Shown here: positions 1 to 6,281 of the stretch, one piece after another | How positions within the stretch are numbered: position 1 is the first letter of the stretch | Layout: each line of letters begins with the position of its first letter | Assembly (NCBI GenBank): GCA_021779695.1 | Contig: JAJYAE010000177.1 | Span: 1-9,168, forward strand | From: Acidobacteriota bacterium | GTDB lineage: Bacteria; Acidobacteriota; Terriglobia; Terriglobales; Acidobacteriaceae | Length of the DNA stretch: 9,168 bases | Direction: 5' to 3' | Notes under the pieces: generated by a model | The model's database searches: none | Told to the model about the DNA's origin: nothing | The model's input: the letters and a program-made list of their open reading frames with translations, nothing else | Position numbers and translations under genes: made by a program

Positions 1-570
1 CCCCACTTCGCAATGATCCTTCCCAAACAGCTCCCGCTCCCGCTCCAGGATGCTCGCCGGCGTCCCGCGATACGTGCAAAGCAGATCGGCATACTCCAGC
101 GGACGCACAGCCGCCATCCCGATCCGCCCCACGTCGTGCAGGATCCCGCAGGTATACGCCGCATCGCGATCCATAAAGCCCGCTGCCGCCAGCTGCTCCG
201 CAATCGCCGCGCACGCCAAATTGTGCCGCCAAAGCAATCGCATCGACGGATTGCGCAACGACTGCCCCAGATAACCCCGCACCCCCACCGTCAGGCAAAG
301 ACCCTGCAGATGCGTCGCACCCATCACCGCAATCGCCTGCAAAATGCTGTTAATCGGAAACCGCGGCGCATACGCCAGCGAGTTCACAATCGCCAGCACT
401 TCGCTCGCAAACGCCGGATCTGACGAAATCAGCTCGCTCAGCTCATGCAATTGCACATTCTCGCGATGCACCAGCTGCAGCACCCGCAACGCCACCTGCG
501 AAAATGGCGGCAGCCGCAGATGCTCCCACGCCACCGGGCACATCTCCCGTCCTTGTTCCGTCCCTTGCAT
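1..570 (-). CDS. HDOD-domain signalling protein (3' part beyond window edge)
   Basis: The 190 visible residues form most of an HDOD domain, a degenerate HD-phosphohydrolase-like fold found in bacterial signalling and motility regulators; its biochemical activity is usually unknown and many members lack nuclease or phosphodiesterase activity. Visible landmarks are LPPFSQVALRVLQLV near residues 18-32, ISSDPAFASEVLAIVNS near 38-55, RLLWRHN at 111-117, ILHDVGRIG around 143-151 (HD pair H145-D146) and ERELFGKDHCEVG at 178-190. These are the standard HDOD blocks in order. The reading frame is still open at the window edge, so the C-terminus is missing. I chose the ATG at 570 because GAGGTGG lies just upstream and the LPPF block begins about 18 residues later. 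An in-frame ATG at 543 and upstream GTG codons (the frame is open back to 765) are alternatives. The gene follows the DUF2339-like gene after 207 bp and so probably has its own promoter. Domain assignment is firm; the role is not. Confidence 0.85.
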   Translation of the reverse strand, partial: MQGTEQGREMCPVAWEHLRLPPFSQVALRVLQLVHRENVQLHELSELISSDPAFASEVLAIVNSLAYAPRFPINSILQAIAVMGATHLQGLCLTVGVRGYLGQSLRNPSMRLLWRHNLACAAIAEQLAAAGFMDRDAAYTCGILHDVGRIGMAAVRPLEYADLLCTYRGTPASILERERELFGKDHCEVG

Positions 571-777
571 CCGGCATCCACCTCGACCCACACTCCGGCA
601 TCCGCGCACAGCGCGCGCCACGCCCGGCTCCCCAGCCTCCTGCTCGCTTGCAGTCGCATGGAGAACGGCAGCCGTGTATCTCTTATGTCGGCCAAAGAGA
701 AATATTCTTGAATGGGACAGATCAACCTTCGAGACACGCCCGCGCGCCCGGCACACAACCCCGGATCAACAACCCGC
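571..777 (-). other. Intergenic region upstream of the HDOD gene
   Basis: This 207-bp gap lies between the stop of the DUF2339-like gene and the HDOD start. Most of it is GC-rich, but about 672-725 is noticeably more AT-rich and is the likeliest place for the HDOD promoter. A TTGATC at 725-720 resembles a -35 element, but I found no good -10 at 16-18 bp. No convincing terminator hairpin with a U-tract was seen for the upstream gene. The HDOD frame stays open through much of the gap, so a longer N-terminus from a GTG start cannot be excluded. Confidence 0.35.
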
Positions 778-2472
778 TCAGTGCTTCGCTCTCGGATGCG
801 CCATTCGGGGCACGCCAATCAGGGTCACCGCAAACACAAAAATGGATGCAGCGATTAATCCCATCCGTCCCACCCGCAGATCCTCATACAGCAGCTTCAC
901 CGCCATGAAGATCAGCGCCGCATACGCGATGCGCGTCACTTCCAGCCGATGCCAGTGCGCGCCGGCAAAAGCCAGCAGCAGAGCCAGTACGCAAAGCGCC
1001 AGTGTCCGCGTCAGTACAGCATGCATCTCGCTCGGCGGAATAAAGTGCGCAATAACCCCGAGCGTCCCATGCACCAGCAGCGCCACCCCGCCGCAGGCCG
1101 CCACCAGCGCCGGCACCAGGTGCAGCAGCTGCGCGCGCCATCCCTCGCTCACCCGTTCTCGCACCACGGCATAGCAGCCTGCTCCCAGCACAGTCACCGC
1201 AGCCACGCCCGCCGTCAGCCGCTCCGGCTGCGCGGTTAAAAAGGCTCGCGCCACAAACCCCGGCAGCCCCGCCGCCAGTGCGCCGCTACCCAAAAAGATC
1301 GCACCCTGTATCTCCAGGGCGCCGCACTCCTGCAGCACTCCCAGAATGACCGCTCCAAGGGCCGCCACGGACAGACCGATCGCCGCGCCCTCCAGCGGCA
1401 GAGCCCAATACAGGCCCGCCATCAGCAGTCCGCCGCTCCATGTGGCGTACACAGCAAAGTTGCGCGCCCCGGCCTTCCTGCGAAACACTCCAAATGCCGC
1501 CGCGTAGCAGACCGTGCTCAGGATCAGGCAAGCCGCGCCCAGTCCCAGTGCGCCGCCCACGCGCACAAACGTCAGCACGCTTGCTGCCGCCAGGGCAAAG
1601 CTCAGCATCGCTTGCAGCACCTGCCACACTTTCAGTTCCAGGCCCCTGCCCAACGCCGTCCAGGTCACCGCCACCGCATCCATCGCAAACAGCAGTAACC
1701 CCGGCATCATCAGCACTGTCGCACCCGCTGCGGCGTAGTTCTCCCGTGCCGCCGGCGGCGCGCTGTAGATGTAAATGAGCAGCCACACCGCAGCATCGGT
1801 CACCAGGCTCACCAGCGCCCGGCTCCAGTCATGCGGCCCGCGCAGCAGGTAGATCTTCCCCAAAAGCGTCAGCAGAAGAAGAGCCGCCACAAACGCAAGC
1901 AGCGCGTGCGTCGCAATCGCCAGACCCAGCGCAATCACCGCCGCGCCCGTAAACACCACGTCCGGCACAATCGAGAACGCGCGTCGCCAGGCAATGGCCC
2001 CCGCCGCCACCACATAGCCGCACAGCACCGCCGCCGACGCTCTCGCCCCAAAAGCATGAAAGCGCAGCACCAGCTCCCACAGCATCGGCCCCAGAATCAG
2101 TACTGACGTTGCCGCGTAGGCGCTTCCCTCCACCTGGCTCCGCGCTTCCATCCGCACTGCCCACACAACCCACCCAAATGTGTACGCCAGCGCCAGCACC
2201 GCCACGGGCAGCGGAGCCAGCAGGCCTGACTCCACCACCGCCCGCAGCAGATACGCTCCCGCAATCCCCAGCAGCGCTCGCCCCAGCACAGGAAACCAGC
2301 CCGCCGTTTCTGCCAGAGACACGGCCGCGGGCATCCCGCTCGTCAAGTCCGCCTCCTGCGCCATCCCCATCGCGCTCTCCGGCTCTTCGGGATGCTCTAA
2401 TCGTTGAACGCGCTTCTCCAGCGCATCCAGCCTTTCTTCAAGCTCCCGCAACGCCTCAGGACCATCGTGCAT
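778..2472 (-). CDS. Multi-pass membrane protein, DUF2339-like
   Basis: This 564-residue protein is almost entirely hydrophobic. It begins with a short charged, probably coiled-coil stretch (residues 5-28, heptad-like LEERLDALEKRVQRLE), then a Pro/Glu/Ala linker to about residue 55, then roughly 17-18 predicted membrane spans up to about residue 553. A coiled coil followed by a very long run of helices, with a C-terminal block like AVKLLYEDLRVGRMGLIAAS (524-543), resembles DUF2339 membrane proteins, whose function is unknown. I cannot confirm the family without a profile search. The ATG at 2472 is supported by GGGAG seven bases upstream. The gene starts 39 bp after the NrfD-like gene on the same strand with no terminator between them, so it is probably the last gene of the respiratory operon. 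It has no haem, Fe-S or other cofactor motif. Any role in anchoring or assembling the electron-transfer complex is inference only. Confidence 0.75.
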   Translation of the reverse strand: MHDGPEALRELEERLDALEKRVQRLEHPEEPESAMGMAQEADLTSGMPAAVSLAETAGWFPVLGRALLGIAGAYLLRAVVESGLLAPLPVAVLALAYTFGWVVWAVRMEARSQVEGSAYAATSVLILGPMLWELVLRFHAFGARASAAVLCGYVVAAGAIAWRRAFSIVPDVVFTGAAVIALGLAIATHALLAFVAALLLLTLLGKIYLLRGPHDWSRALVSLVTDAAVWLLIYIYSAPPAARENYAAAGATVLMMPGLLLFAMDAVAVTWTALGRGLELKVWQVLQAMLSFALAAASVLTFVRVGGALGLGAACLILSTVCYAAAFGVFRRKAGARNFAVYATWSGGLLMAGLYWALPLEGAAIGLSVAALGAVILGVLQECGALEIQGAIFLGSGALAAGLPGFVARAFLTAQPERLTAGVAAVTVLGAGCYAVVRERVSEGWRAQLLHLVPALVAACGGVALLVHGTLGVIAHFIPPSEMHAVLTRTLALCVLALLLAFAGAHWHRLEVTRIAYAALIFMAVKLLYEDLRVGRMGLIAASIFVFAVTLIGVPRMAHPRAKH

Positions 2473-2511
2473 GGCGTTCTCCCAGGGGACTGTCCGTTCC
2501 CCGCGTCATCC

Positions 2512-3696
2512 TCACCCGGCCGTGATCTCGTGCGTCTGCTCGCCATCGCTCCACGGCGGCAGCAGCTTCACCAGAATCCAAAGGAACAACAGCGGCAGCA
2601 GCGTCAGAAAGGTCGCCATCACAAAACCTTCCCGCGTCACCAGCGTCATCTTGTAGGTCGTGTAACCCAGAAAGCTCTTTGAGAACAATTGCCCGCCAAT
2701 CACCACATTCCACCGCATCGCAAACACGCTGATCAGGATCAGCGTGCCGCAGACGACATAGATCCGCTTCCGCACCTTCTCCGTCAGCTTCGGCTTCGCC
2801 ACCTGCACAATGAACAACAGCACCAGCGGCACCACCGTACCCAGGATGATCTGCACCACAATCTGCGAGAAATACAGCCGTGTATGCACCATGAAGTCCA
2901 GCGTGCGGAACGACTCATCCGCTTCGTAAATGCGGTGCACCAGGTCCAGCATCTCCAGGCTGAAGTCAATGATGAAGATGTAGAACATATACATCGCGAT
3001 CGTGTCCACGCAGCGCATGTCAATCACCTGCCCGCGCAACTTCGTCGTCGCCATGTAGATCACCATCACCGCCGCCACGCCCGACACCATCGCAGAGAAG
3101 ATGAACACCACCGGCATCAGCGGTGATGACCACCACGGATTCGCCTTGATCGATCCGAAAATAAAGCCCACATACCCATGCAGCAGAAACGCTGACGGGA
3201 TTCCCACCAGCGTCACCACCCACCCAACACGCTCATCAATGTGCAGCGACCGCTCGCTGATGTTGTCCGAGCCCAGAGTCATGATCTTGTAAATCAGCCG
3301 CAGCAGACCCTTCTCGCTCCGCGAGCGCAATACAATCTCGCGCCGGTAATCCAGCCAGATTTCAAACACCAGCACCGCCATCAGGTACCACAGATACACA
3401 TACCCGAACATCGCCATCGCTGAAGTGCTGTGCGGCGTAAAGTACATCTCCGGCGAGCGCTCCGGATGCCCCAGGTGCAGTTGCAGCGGCAACGGCGCCA
3501 CCAGCAGAAACGCCAGCGCCGTCAGTAGCGCCAGCCGGTACGTCGGCTTCACCGCATCCACCCGAAACACCCGCTCCAGCGAGGCCAGAATAAACGCGCC
3601 CGCCACCAGCCCCGTGATGTACGGGTACAGCACAATCAATACGCTCCACACGAGCTCAATCTCGTTCGGATACATGAAGCCTTGTACGCCATTCAT
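2512..3696 (-). CDS. nrfD: NrfD/PsrC-family quinone-interacting membrane subunit
   Basis: This 394-residue integral membrane protein has about nine predicted spans (roughly 16-40, 54-72, 95-115, 158-180, 192-215, 232-255, 275-298, 310-330, 356-380). It carries family hallmarks: the LHLGHPER block at 73-80 after the second span, the PVVFIFSAMVSG helix near 195-206, and RWNVVIGGQ at 328-336. NrfD/PsrC proteins have no cofactor; they bind (mena)quinone in the membrane and exchange electrons with a periplasmic four-cluster Fe-S partner, which here is encoded immediately upstream. The ATG at 3696 is preceded by AGGTGAG at good spacing; an in-frame ATG at codon 8 is the alternative. The start lies 36 bp after the Fe-S gene stop, consistent with one operon. 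The symbol is a family label: with a tetrahaem cytochrome and no NrfA nearby, the closest functional analogue I know is CbcU of the Geobacter Cbc4 complex rather than true nitrite-reductase NrfD. Confidence 0.9.
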   Translation of the reverse strand: MNGVQGFMYPNEIELVWSVLIVLYPYITGLVAGAFILASLERVFRVDAVKPTYRLALLTALAFLLVAPLPLQLHLGHPERSPEMYFTPHSTSAMAMFGYVYLWYLMAVLVFEIWLDYRREIVLRSRSEKGLLRLIYKIMTLGSDNISERSLHIDERVGWVVTLVGIPSAFLLHGYVGFIFGSIKANPWWSSPLMPVVFIFSAMVSGVAAVMVIYMATTKLRGQVIDMRCVDTIAMYMFYIFIIDFSLEMLDLVHRIYEADESFRTLDFMVHTRLYFSQIVVQIILGTVVPLVLLFIVQVAKPKLTEKVRKRIYVVCGTLILISVFAMRWNVVIGGQLFSKSFLGYTTYKMTLVTREGFVMATFLTLLPLLFLWILVKLLPPWSDGEQTHEITAG

Positions 3697-3732
3697 ACTC
3701 TTCTCACCTGCTTCCGCTTCCCATGCCGCGCC

Positions 3733-4467
3733 TCAGCGCACTGATCCGTCCAGTTCGTTGTAGAAGACCTTCGCCCCCGTTGCCATCTCCGGCTTCAGGA
3801 TGTGCACCGCATGCGTCCTCAGAAACTCGTGAATTGGATCCTTCGGATTCTTCAAATCAACCAGTTGCCGAGCTCCTGTCGGACACGCCTCGCAGCACGC
3901 CGTCGTCAGTCCCTTCGTGATGCGGTGATAGCACAACGTGCACTTATCGGCCACCTGCTTCTGCGGATGGATATACCGGCAGCCATACGGGCACGCCTGC
4001 ACGCAGTACGCGCAGCCCATGCAGTACTTCTGATCCACCAGCACCACACCATCCGGCGTCACAAACGTCGCTCCCACCGGGCACACCTGCGTGCACGGCG
4101 AGTCCACGCAGTGGTTGCACAGCTTCGGCACGAAGAAATACTTGCCCGAGTCCTCCTTCGCAACAGAGGGAAATCCTTCCTTGCCTCCGTCCGGCGAAAT
4201 CACCTCGGGATTCATCATGTCCTCATCGTGCACGTGATAGCGCTCCACCCACGTCCGGAATCGACCATCCGGCACATCGTTCTCCGCCTGGCACGCCCGC
4301 ACGCAATTCCCGCAGCCAATGCACTTGGGAATGTCGATCAGCATGCTCCACCAGTGTTCGGACATCGCGTAATTCGGCGCGCTCTCCGGCGTCCCCGCCA
4401 CAACGTGCTCCCACGCAATCGCCGCCGCAGGAAGCAAAATCAGCATCTGGCGCCTTGAAATCTTCAT
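3733..4467 (-). CDS. Tat-exported 4x[4Fe-4S] ferredoxin subunit (NrfC/CbcT-like)
   Basis: The 244-residue protein is the electron-transfer subunit expected to link an NrfD-type membrane protein to a periplasmic partner. Its N-terminus reads ISRRQMLILLPAAAIAW, a twin-arginine (Tat) signal with the RR pair at residues 5-6, so it is exported folded. Four ferredoxin-type cysteine groups are complete: C49-x2-C52-x2-C55-x3-C59, C117-x2-C120-x4-C125-x3-C129, C149-x2-C152-x2-C155-x3-C159, and C176-x2-C179 with C191/C192 and C195. This matches the four-cluster DmsB/NrfC/PsrB family arrangement. The start codon overlaps the stop of the cytochrome gene by four bases (ATGA), so translation is probably coupled, and a G-rich stretch before the ATG could serve as ribosome-binding site. 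No molybdopterin catalytic subunit is adjacent, although DmsB/PsrB-type proteins usually have one. This agrees with a Cbc4-like quinone:cytochrome oxidoreductase, but which way electrons flow cannot be read from sequence. Confidence 0.92.
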   Translation of the reverse strand: MKISRRQMLILLPAAAIAWEHVVAGTPESAPNYAMSEHWWSMLIDIPKCIGCGNCVRACQAENDVPDGRFRTWVERYHVHDEDMMNPEVISPDGGKEGFPSVAKEDSGKYFFVPKLCNHCVDSPCTQVCPVGATFVTPDGVVLVDQKYCMGCAYCVQACPYGCRYIHPQKQVADKCTLCYHRITKGLTTACCEACPTGARQLVDLKNPKDPIHEFLRTHAVHILKPEMATGAKVFYNELDGSVR

Positions 4468-4937
4468 TGCGCACCCCCGGCTCCCAATGCAGGATCATGC
4501 GGCTTGTGGCACGTCTCGCACGGCACGCCATTCGCATGCGACGCCGCATCCACCTGCGGAAAATTCTTCGGCTTGGCCACGCTCGCCGCATGGCAGCGCA
4601 CGCACAGTACCGCCGTATCCGGCTTCGACGGAACATCCGATGAAGGATCGTCTGCATGCTTCTGCTGCGGACCATGACACGCTTCGCAATTCACATGCGC
4701 GTGCTTGCCCTTGGACTTGGCATCCGCGATGTCACTGTGGCACGCCTCGCATGCCTGATGGCCCGCAAAGTGAGTCGGATGCGACGCCATTTCCGCAATC
4801 GCCGCGCCCCGGTAATGCCCATACTCCCCAAATGACTTCGGAACTACAAACCGTCGCACCACAAGAAACACGACAAATGCAAGCACAAACAAGCCCGCAA
4901 ATCGAAACAGGTGGCCGGCGTCCTTCATGACGCTCAT
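4464..4937 (-). CDS. Membrane-anchored tetrahaem cytochrome c (CbcS-like)
   Basis: This 157-residue protein has one N-terminal membrane segment (about 11-27) followed by RR, and a periplasmic domain with exactly four CxxCH haem-c sites: CEACH 63-67, CEACH 84-88, CVRCH 112-116 and CETCH 140-144. Ten further histidines (including H41, H53, H56, H60, H79, H81, H94, H134) could give bis-His ligation. The segment SFGEYGHYRG before the first haem recurs, as I recall it, in small multihaem cytochromes next to NrfC/NrfD-type pairs. I placed the start at the ATG at 4937 because AAGGAG at 4951-4946 lies eight bases upstream. The in-frame GTG at 4946 overlaps that ribosome-binding site, and the ATG at 4928 is a weaker alternative. 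The gene is first in the respiratory operon and overlaps the Fe-S gene by four bases. It likely accepts electrons from, or donates them to, the Fe-S subunit and links the quinone pool to periplasmic carriers. Confidence 0.9.
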   Translation of the reverse strand: MSVMKDAGHLFRFAGLFVLAFVVFLVVRRFVVPKSFGEYGHYRGAAIAEMASHPTHFAGHQACEACHSDIADAKSKGKHAHVNCEACHGPQQKHADDPSSDVPSKPDTAVLCVRCHAASVAKPKNFPQVDAASHANGVPCETCHKPHDPALGAGGAQ

Positions 4938-4972
4938 CCCGCGCACTCCTTCCCACTCGAATCACGCATGCA

Positions 4973-4988
4973 TGTGATCCATATCATT
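4973..4988. promoter_or_regulatory. Proximal FNR-like dyad TGAT-N4-ATCA
   Basis: The plus strand reads TGTGATCCATATCATT. Its core at 4975-4986 is TGAT-CCAT-ATCA, which matches the inner bases of the FNR/ANR box TTGAT-N4-ATCAA on both arms; the outermost base of each arm differs. It lies only about 40 bp upstream of the cytochrome start, so it would fall at or just after the likely transcription start. It may therefore be a repressor site, or belong to an alternative promoter. Confidence 0.4.
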
Positions 4989-5027
4989 CGTGCGAGTTGA
5001 GACTATGCAGGGATTCGCAGGAGTGTA

Positions 5028-5043
5028 TGTGAGATTAGTCACG
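5028..5043. promoter_or_regulatory. Central CRP/FNR-type dyad TGTGA-N6-TCACG
   Basis: The plus strand reads TGTGAGATTAGTCACG, with the same ten specified bases as the distal dyad and a different spacer. If the -10 is CATAGT at 5007-5002, with a start point near 4995, this site is centred near -41, the usual class II activator position. If the -10 is TGATAT at 4986-4981, it is near -61, a class I position. Both geometries fit activation. The start point has not been determined. Confidence 0.55.
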
Positions 5044-5090
5044 CTGAGATGTGACACCGCGCAGCTTCTTACTCCGCTGCTTGCAGAAAA

Positions 5091-5106
5091 TGTGACGCGA
5101 ATCACG
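5091..5106. promoter_or_regulatory. Distal CRP/FNR-type dyad TGTGA-N6-TCACG
   Basis: The plus strand reads TGTGACGCGAATCACG (CGTGA-N6-TCACA on the transcribed-gene strand). This matches nine of ten informative bases of the CRP consensus TGTGA-N6-TCACA. Its centre lies about 161 bp upstream of the cytochrome ATG and 63 bp, six helical turns, upstream of an identical dyad. The regulator is unknown; a CRP/FNR-superfamily protein is the inference. Confidence 0.5.
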
Positions 5107-5162
5107 AGAAGGACTCCAGTCGGCCATCCACTCAGCCGCTGCCTGGCGCCGGAAGGCACGCC

Positions 5163-6155
5163 TTACTCGTCGCCCTCCAGCCAGCCACGCGTCTGCAACA
5201 GTTGCCGCTGGTCCAGGGACCACACTTTGCCGGTCAGCTCATTCGCGGCTTTGCCTTCACGCGCCGACTTCTCAAACTCGCTCGCGATCGCCTGCATCTT
5301 CGCGTCCAGGTCATCCACAAAGTTCAGCACCAGCGCCTCGGGAATCATCGGCAGCTTCGGCGAGCCAAACTCCAGCTTCCCATGGTGCGAAAGAATCATG
5401 TGCTCCACCAGCACCTTCAGACGCGGCGGAAAATCCGGCAGCTTCTCCATTGCCTTTTCCACCATCGCAATCCCCATCTGGATGTGGCCCAACAGCGTCC
5501 CTTCCACCGTGTACTCGAAGCCCGCGCTCCACGCCAGCTCCTGCACCTTTCCGATGTCATGCAGAATCACACCCGTCAGCAGCAGGTCGCGATGCAGAAT
5601 CGGATAGTGCGGCGCCACGCGGTCTGAAAGCTTCAGCAGGCTCACCACGTGCTCCAGCAAACCGCCCAGCCACGCATGATGCAGTTGCCGCGCCGCTGGC
5701 GCCTCGCGATAGGCCCGCGCCAGCTCCGGATCGCTCAGCAGCGTCAGGACCAGTTGCTTCAGGTGCGCGTCCTTGAAGCTCTCCACAAATCCCATGAGCT
5801 CCTGCCACAGCGCGCCCACATCCAGTGTCGTCGCCGGCAGCAGATCCATCCGGTCCGCCTCGCCCTCCGTCGCCCGGCGCATCTGCTCCACCTTCATCTG
5901 CAGCCGGTCATCAAAGCGCGACACGCTCCCCCGCACCTTCACCACGTCGCCGCGCTCCACGTCCCTGGCGATGCGCGGGTCGCCCGGATCCCACACCCGC
6001 CCCTCCAGTTGCCCCGTCTTGTCGCCCAGCATCAGGTTCAGATATGGCTTGTTGTTCTTCGTCGTGCGCTGTTGCTTCAGCAGCACCAGGAAAAACCCGT
6101 CGAATACGCGCCCTTCTTCCAGGGCGGAGAGGTCTGCAATGTAGAGATCCTTCAT
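5163..6155 (-). CDS. YhaM-type 3'-5' exoribonuclease (OB fold + HD domain)
   Basis: The 330-residue protein has the two-domain order of the YhaM family. An N-terminal OB-fold nucleic-acid-binding domain (about 5-92) includes FFLVLLKQQRTTKNNKPYLN and LMLGDKTGQLEGRVWD. A C-terminal HD metal-dependent phosphohydrolase domain (about 155-285) carries HH at 159-160, H169, the HD pair H199-D200 in ILHDIGK, H224, HH at 257-258 and D281-D282. In Firmicutes, YhaM degrades RNA and single-stranded DNA from the 3' end with divalent metal, and members elsewhere are assumed to trim RNA similarly. Length is close to the roughly 310-330 residues usual for the family. I start at the ATG at 6155, since MKDLYIADL matches the expected family N-terminus. 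The frame remains open upstream to 6260, but that stretch runs into the terminator hairpin of the previous gene. No good Shine-Dalgarno lies in front of this ATG, only AGG directly adjacent. The gene is probably transcribed separately from its neighbours. Confidence 0.88.
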   Translation of the reverse strand: MKDLYIADLSALEEGRVFDGFFLVLLKQQRTTKNNKPYLNLMLGDKTGQLEGRVWDPGDPRIARDVERGDVVKVRGSVSRFDDRLQMKVEQMRRATEGEADRMDLLPATTLDVGALWQELMGFVESFKDAHLKQLVLTLLSDPELARAYREAPAARQLHHAWLGGLLEHVVSLLKLSDRVAPHYPILHRDLLLTGVILHDIGKVQELAWSAGFEYTVEGTLLGHIQMGIAMVEKAMEKLPDFPPRLKVLVEHMILSHHGKLEFGSPKLPMIPEALVLNFVDDLDAKMQAIASEFEKSAREGKAANELTGKVWSLDQRQLLQTRGWLEGDE

Positions 6156-6228
6156 CCTGTCCGTCAGACTACAGCAAAACCGCGCCCCGCGGCGCTCCCT
6201 TCGCGCGCACAGCTTCACCCACACGCAA
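6156..6228 (-). promoter_or_regulatory. Short region in front of the exoribonuclease gene
   Basis: These 73 bases lie between the terminator hairpin and the ATG at 6155 and must hold any promoter specific to the exoribonuclease gene. They include a small GCGCC/GGCGC stem (6182-6195), then GTTTTGCTGTAGT on the minus strand. TGTAGT ends eight bases before the ATG and is the only -10-like hexamer. With that spacing the transcript would be leaderless or nearly so. No -35 is recognisable. Confidence 0.3.
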
Positions 6229-6256
6229 CAGAGGCCCGGATTGCTCCGGGCCTCTG
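6229..6256 (-). terminator. Hairpin terminator after the peptidyl-prolyl isomerase gene
   Basis: A perfect 12-bp inverted repeat, CAGAGGCCCGGA and its complement around a four-base loop (6241-6244), starts 25 bases after the TAA stop of the isomerase gene. The stem is very GC-rich, as in intrinsic terminators. On the minus strand it is followed only by TTGCGTG, so the U-tract is poor. It may act as a weak terminator, as a 3'-end stabiliser, or in both directions. Confidence 0.6.
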
Positions 6257-6281
6257 CCAACTGCGCTTGTGCCGCTTTCGC

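Larger units (their letters stand above)
4938..5162 (-). promoter_or_regulatory. Regulatory region of the cytochrome/Fe-S/NrfD operon
   Basis: This 225-bp gap separates the exoribonuclease stop from the cytochrome start. Since the flanking genes run the same way, it can only serve the downstream respiratory operon. It is less GC-rich than its surroundings and holds three CRP/FNR-type dyads (5091-5106, 5028-5043, 4973-4988), listed separately, a lone TGTGA half-site at 5050-5054, and the AAGGAG ribosome-binding site of the cytochrome gene. No strong sigma-70 promoter stands out. CATAGT at 5007-5002 and TGATAT at 4986-4981 are the best -10 candidates, each with a poor -35, as expected of an activator-dependent promoter. 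No convincing terminator for the exoribonuclease gene was found. Confidence 0.6.

Noticed and set aside
708..725. TTGA-N10-TCAA dyad as an FNR site for the HDOD gene
   Set aside because: The arms are four bases longer apart than in an FNR box (18 rather than 14 in total) and only four bases per arm match.
344..1174. 276-codon plus-strand open frame opposite the HDOD and DUF2339-like genes
   Set aside because: It spans two genes and their intergenic gap on the other strand, has a Ser/Arg/Pro/Cys-rich composition typical of an antisense shadow in GC-rich DNA, and shows no recognisable domain.
3733..4937. Module as an NrfABCD nitrite reductase or a polysulfide/tetrathionate reductase operon
   Set aside because: No pentahaem NrfA and no molybdopterin catalytic subunit is encoded next to these genes within the window, so a specific reductase function cannot be assigned.
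5140..5158. TGCCT/AGGCA hairpin just after the exoribonuclease stop as a terminator
   Set aside because: The stem is only five base pairs with a nine-base loop and no U-tract follows on the minus strand.
6156..6260. N-terminal extension of the exoribonuclease (35 extra residues)
   Set aside because: The extension is Cys/Arg-rich, unlike the family, and is read through the terminator hairpin of the upstream gene. The family N-terminus begins at the ATG at 6155.
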